This document shows, one piece after another, positions 19,414-20,093 of a DNA stretch of 20,093 bases. The stretch is from JBKHJZ01 sp046537875 (GTDB lineage: Bacteria > Actinomycetota > Acidimicrobiia > Acidimicrobiales > VFJN01). The notes under the pieces were generated by a model. It saw only the letters and a program-made list of their open reading frames with translations. It was not told where the DNA came from and did not search any database. The position numbers and the translations under genes were made by a program. The stretch covers positions 1-20,093 of the forward strand of contig JBKHJZ010000044.1 of NCBI GenBank assembly GCA_046537875.1, written 5' to 3'. Each line of letters opens with the position of its first letter. The stretch's first letter is position 1.

Positions 19414-20093
19414 TCAGCCGGCCCGTTCGGGGGCGGCCACCTGCATCGACGTGTACTCCTCGCCGGTGTCCTGCCAGTCCTCGAACTGGATCACGCCCAT
19501 CTCGGTGAACTTCGTGCGCAGCCACCCCTCCCCGGCGTCGAGGAGGCCCAGCTTCTTGCAGTTGGGGACGATCTTCGAGAACAGCATCTGCTGGAACATC
19601 GCCCGGCCCGGGTCGCGGATGACCATCGGGAGCATCTCCTTGGGATCGATGCCCATCCGCTCCCACACCTCCTGCTGGAGGAACCGGTCGCGCATGCGGA
19701 CCGCCGCCTCGAAGGCGAACTCCTGGCGCTCGCGCAGCTCGGACGTCGAGAGCTCGGCGTAGTACTCCTTCAGCGAGAGCACGCCGAAGGCCACGTGCCG
19801 CGCCTCGTCGGACATCACGTAACGCAGCAGCTGCTTGAGCAGCGGGTCGGGGGTCATCTGCTGCATGAAGCCGAAGGCGGCGAGCGCGAGGCCCTCCACC
19901 ATGATCTGCATCCCCAGGTAGGTCATGTCCCACCGGCTGTCGGCGATGATGTCGTCGAGCAGCATCCGCAGGTGGGCGTTGATCGGGTAGTGGCCCTCGA
20001 GCTTGTCGTCGAGGTACTTGGCGAACACCTCGACGTGACGGGCCTCGTCCATCACCTGGGTCGACGCGTAGTACTTGGCGTCGATCCACGGCA
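19414..20093 (-). CDS. Di-iron ferritin-like (R2/oxygenase-type) protein, N-terminus outside window
   Basis: The C-terminal 225 residues are visible, running from the right edge (reading PWIDAKYYASTQV) to the TGA at 19414. Two ExxH motifs, VMDEARHVEVF and VMSDEARHVAFG, are about 75 residues apart, and the helix between them, IMVEGLALAAFGFM, supplies a further glutamate. This is the ligand set of a carboxylate-bridged di-iron four-helix bundle; the first Glu helix would be off the window. The C-terminal part (MRDRFLQQEVWERMGIDPKEM, RTKFTEMGVIQFEDW) is helical. Candidates are an N-oxygenase, hydroxylase or R2-like oxidase; I cannot choose between them. The ATG at 20052 is internal, since coding continues upstream of it without a break. 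Confidence 0.86.
   Translation of the reverse strand, partial: PWIDAKYYASTQVMDEARHVEVFAKYLDDKLEGHYPINAHLRMLLDDIIADSRWDMTYLGMQIMVEGLALAAFGFMQQMTPDPLLKQLLRYVMSDEARHVAFGVLSLKEYYAELSTSELRERQEFAFEAAVRMRDRFLQQEVWERMGIDPKEMLPMVIRDPGRAMFQQMLFSKIVPNCKKLGLLDAGEGWLRTKFTEMGVIQFEDWQDTGEEYTSMQVAAPERAG

Noticed and set aside
19414..20052. The ferritin-like protein as a complete gene starting at ATG 20052
   Set aside because: The frame stays open to the window edge with conserved-looking residues (PWIDAKYYASTQV), and this start would fall inside the iron-ligand helix.
1..20093. Defence island, toxin-antitoxin pair, prophage or insertion sequence
   Set aside because: I found no transposase, integrase, terminal repeats, restriction or toxin families, and composition is uniform across the window.

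Overview
This window looks like ordinary, gene-dense chromosomal DNA of a very GC-rich actinobacterium. G or C dominates the third codon positions of every gene. The families also fit: an HRDC-carrying UvrD2-type helicase, a MhuD-like haem monooxygenase, an LmbE/MshB-type deacetylase and a MCR-type alpha-methylacyl-CoA racemase. The frequent TANNNT-N7-start-codon arrangement (leaderless genes) points the same way. I lean towards a deep-branching actinobacterial class such as Acidimicrobiia, but the sequence alone does not prove this. I see no mobile element, phage, CRISPR array, tRNA or rRNA. The longest stretch without a gene is 165 bp (5218-5382).

Layout. (1) 1-54 is the tail of a + strand gene. 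(2) 115-5217 is a minus-strand block, read right to left: Na+/H+-type antiporter, RdmC-like alpha/beta hydrolase, CoA-transferase III/racemase, LmbE-type deacetylase, MhuD-like monooxygenase and a small four-helix membrane protein. The last two are 18 bp apart and probably one transcript. (3) 5383-7388 on + is galT-galK, with stop and start sharing one base, followed by a small cysteine-rich protein of unknown function (7493-7894). (4) 7917-9732 on - holds a metallopeptidase, a PH-SHOCT membrane protein and a signal-less BtuF-type metal/cobalamin-binding domain protein. (5) 9767-12218 on + holds the UvrD2-like helicase and a stand-alone sigma-70 region-4-like protein. (6) 12293-16588 on - holds an NYN ribonuclease-S1-histone-H1-like fusion, exodeoxyribonuclease III, a hotdog thioesterase and an aldo/keto reductase. 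(7) 16655-19337 on + holds an M20 peptidase, a HAD hydrolase and a small lipoprotein. (8) 19414 to the right edge on - is a di-iron ferritin-like protein whose N-terminus lies outside the window.

Functional themes. Leloir galactose use (galT, galK, no galE here), DNA repair (helicase, exonuclease III), RNA processing (the NYN-S1 protein), acyl-CoA chemistry (racemase, thioesterase) and membrane ion homeostasis. Most genes are housekeeping genes with no obvious common pathway. The points most worth a second look are the NYN-S1-H1 fusion, the recurring leaderless promoter geometry, the sigma-region-4-only protein next to a tetracysteine-free UvrD2, the perfect operator-like inverted repeat at 3975-3992, the MhuD-like/histidine-bearing membrane protein pair and the regularly spaced cysteines of the 7493 gene. 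I did not find convincing evidence of a wholly new defence or mobile system.
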